From contig JAISRJ010000181.1 in the NCBI GenBank assembly GCA_031273705.1, positions 1 to 6,475 of the forward strand: DNA of 6,475 bases, read 5' to 3'. Made by a program: the position numbers and the translations under genes. The DNA comes from Clostridiales bacterium. GTDB lineage: Bacteria; Bacillota; Clostridia; Lachnospirales; WQUN01. Shown here in pieces: positions 5,510 through 6,475 of this stretch (position 1 is the stretch's first letter; each line of letters begins with the position of its first letter). The notes under the pieces are model-generated. The model was not told where the DNA came from. It searched no databases and worked only from the letters and a program-made list of their open reading frames with translations.

Positions 5510-6475
5510 ATGAAGCTGAGAAAGAGTATTGCCGTATTGCTGATTCCGCTCGCGGTCGTGTTGTTCGCGCCTGACGCCGCGCGCGGAGCGAACGGGGACT
5601 TGGCGGCGGATTCTAGTTTTTCACGAACGATGATTCCGGGTTCGAGCAGCGCTATCCCGCAAATAGTACCTACCGGCAGGGAAGATGAACAAATATTCCT
5701 TTCGTGGCCTATGAGAGAACTTCATGGCACTTACCGACTGAGTTATTATGCGGATAACGACAAAAAAATAGAATTTACCATTGACAGAACAAACACAACC
5801 GCCGAAGTTAGATTAAACACATTATTATGGAACGGATCCGGCTATCAGGTATCCGGTTCCGCCCTATATGTGTATACGGATATGGAGTCTAAAGGATATG
5901 TGACTGTCGCCGAATTTTTGGCAAAGTATAATGTCGGGGACCCATATTATGAAGTCAAACCGCTGGAAGGCGGAGTTACTCCGTTATTTAATATTAAGGA
6001 AGACACGGGCTTTTCAATCATATATGATAACGTTTATTATCACTTTTTATGGAATAGATTGGACGGACGATTTTATCTTGTCAGCGACCATATGAAGCAC
6101 GGCAGAATCTATAATTTTAAATTGGAAGCCCCGTCCGAACCCGACACATACCTTAAAGTTATGACAGGCGTGCTTATGGATTCTTTTCATATAATTCCCT
6201 TCGCCAACAATGATGTAACCGCCAACGACCCCAAATTTGTGTATGATAACGACCTAACAACATATATAGACGAAATTAGAATGGGTGGAACCGGAACGGA
6301 TAATCCGCCCGGCTCTCCGGATAACAAAATGTGTCTGCGGTTTGATATTCCTATGGAATACAATGAAACCGACCGTAAGTTTAATCAACTGCCCACCAAT
6401 AAACTATCTTTTAGAATAAGATTGGACCATGCTAATGCCGCAAACGGCGTTGAAATAGATGTTCTGGATATTATA
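5510..6475 (+). CDS. Secreted protein of unknown function, 3' end missing
   Basis: An open frame of 322 codons runs without a stop from this ATG to the last base, so only the N-terminal part is seen. It opens with a clear Sec signal peptide: basic MKLRK, a hydrophobic core IAVLLIPLAVVLFA, and likely cleavage near AARGA (about residue 27). No lipobox is present. The mature part is rich in Tyr, Asp, Asn, Phe and Thr with many short alternating hydrophobic stretches, for example ELHGTYRLSYYADNDKK and NVYYHFLWNRLDGRFYLV, which suggests beta-rich extracellular domains. It has a single cysteine (in NKMCLRFD). I do not recognise a family; an opening domain of a large surface or cell-wall-associated protein is one reading. 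The terminator separates it from the nitrogenase-like operon, and its codons after about 5700 are visibly richer in A and T than the upstream genes, so no functional link is implied. Confidence 0.75.
   Translation, partial: MKLRKSIAVLLIPLAVVLFAPDAARGANGDLAADSSFSRTMIPGSSSAIPQIVPTGREDEQIFLSWPMRELHGTYRLSYYADNDKKIEFTIDRTNTTAEVRLNTLLWNGSGYQVSGSALYVYTDMESKGYVTVAEFLAKYNVGDPYYEVKPLEGGVTPLFNIKEDTGFSIIYDNVYYHFLWNRLDGRFYLVSDHMKHGRIYNFKLEAPSEPDTYLKVMTGVLMDSFHIIPFANNDVTANDPKFVYDNDLTTYIDEIRMGGTGTDNPPGSPDNKMCLRFDIPMEYNETDRKFNQLPTNKLSFRIRLDHANAANGVEIDVLDII

Noticed and set aside
1..6475. CRISPR arrays, tRNA or rRNA genes, insertion sequences and attachment sites
   Set aside because: No regularly spaced repeats, no cloverleaf-like segment, no transposase or flanking repeats were seen; nearly all of the window is accounted for by genes.

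Overview
The window reads as part of an anaerobic, probably Firmicutes/Clostridia-like genome. The evidence is the strong AAGGAG-type ribosome binding sites, tight same-strand packing, a lipoprotein-type binding protein and nitrogenase-family genes. This placement is an inference; no rRNA or marker gene is present. All seven genes lie on the + strand.

Layout: (1) positions 1-217 hold the 3' end of a PLP enzyme of the O-acetylhomoserine sulfhydrylase (MetY) type. (2) A 59-base gap contains a GC-rich hairpin followed by a strong RBS. (3) Positions 277-3237 encode a complete SsuABC/TauABC/NrtABC-type ABC importer: lipoprotein binding protein, permease with an extra N-terminal membrane region, and ATPase, with the last two overlapping by 4 bases. 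(4) Positions 3265-5337 hold a compact nitrogenase-family trio: a very well conserved NifH-type Fe protein, a small NifX/NifB-C-terminal-type protein (4-base overlap) and a stand-alone NifB-type radical SAM protein. (5) A perfect GC-rich hairpin flanked by A and T tracts (5377-5419) closes the operon and can work in both directions. (6) From 5510 an unrelated secreted protein of unknown function begins and runs off the end.

Working together: the combination of MetY, a sulfonate/nitrate-class importer, NifH and NifB, with no nifD, nifK, nifE or nifN between NifH and the terminator, does not look like a nitrogen-fixation operon. It recalls the nitrogenase-like methylthio-alkane reductase (MarBHDK) of Rhodospirillum rubrum, in which a NifH-like reductase and a NifB-made cluster serve a D/K-like enzyme that releases methanethiol from organic sulfur compounds, and MetY-type enzymes assimilate the thiol into methionine. 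The working hypothesis is a sulfur-scavenging operon: import of a small organosulfur compound, reductive C-S cleavage by a D/K-like component outside the window (most likely upstream of metY), and thiol capture by MetY. The substrate and the existence of the D/K partner are inferences. Other notable points are the split, reordered NifB/NifX arrangement, an Arg-to-Cys change in the NifB RPGV motif, cysteines in the mature binding protein, and the permease extension.
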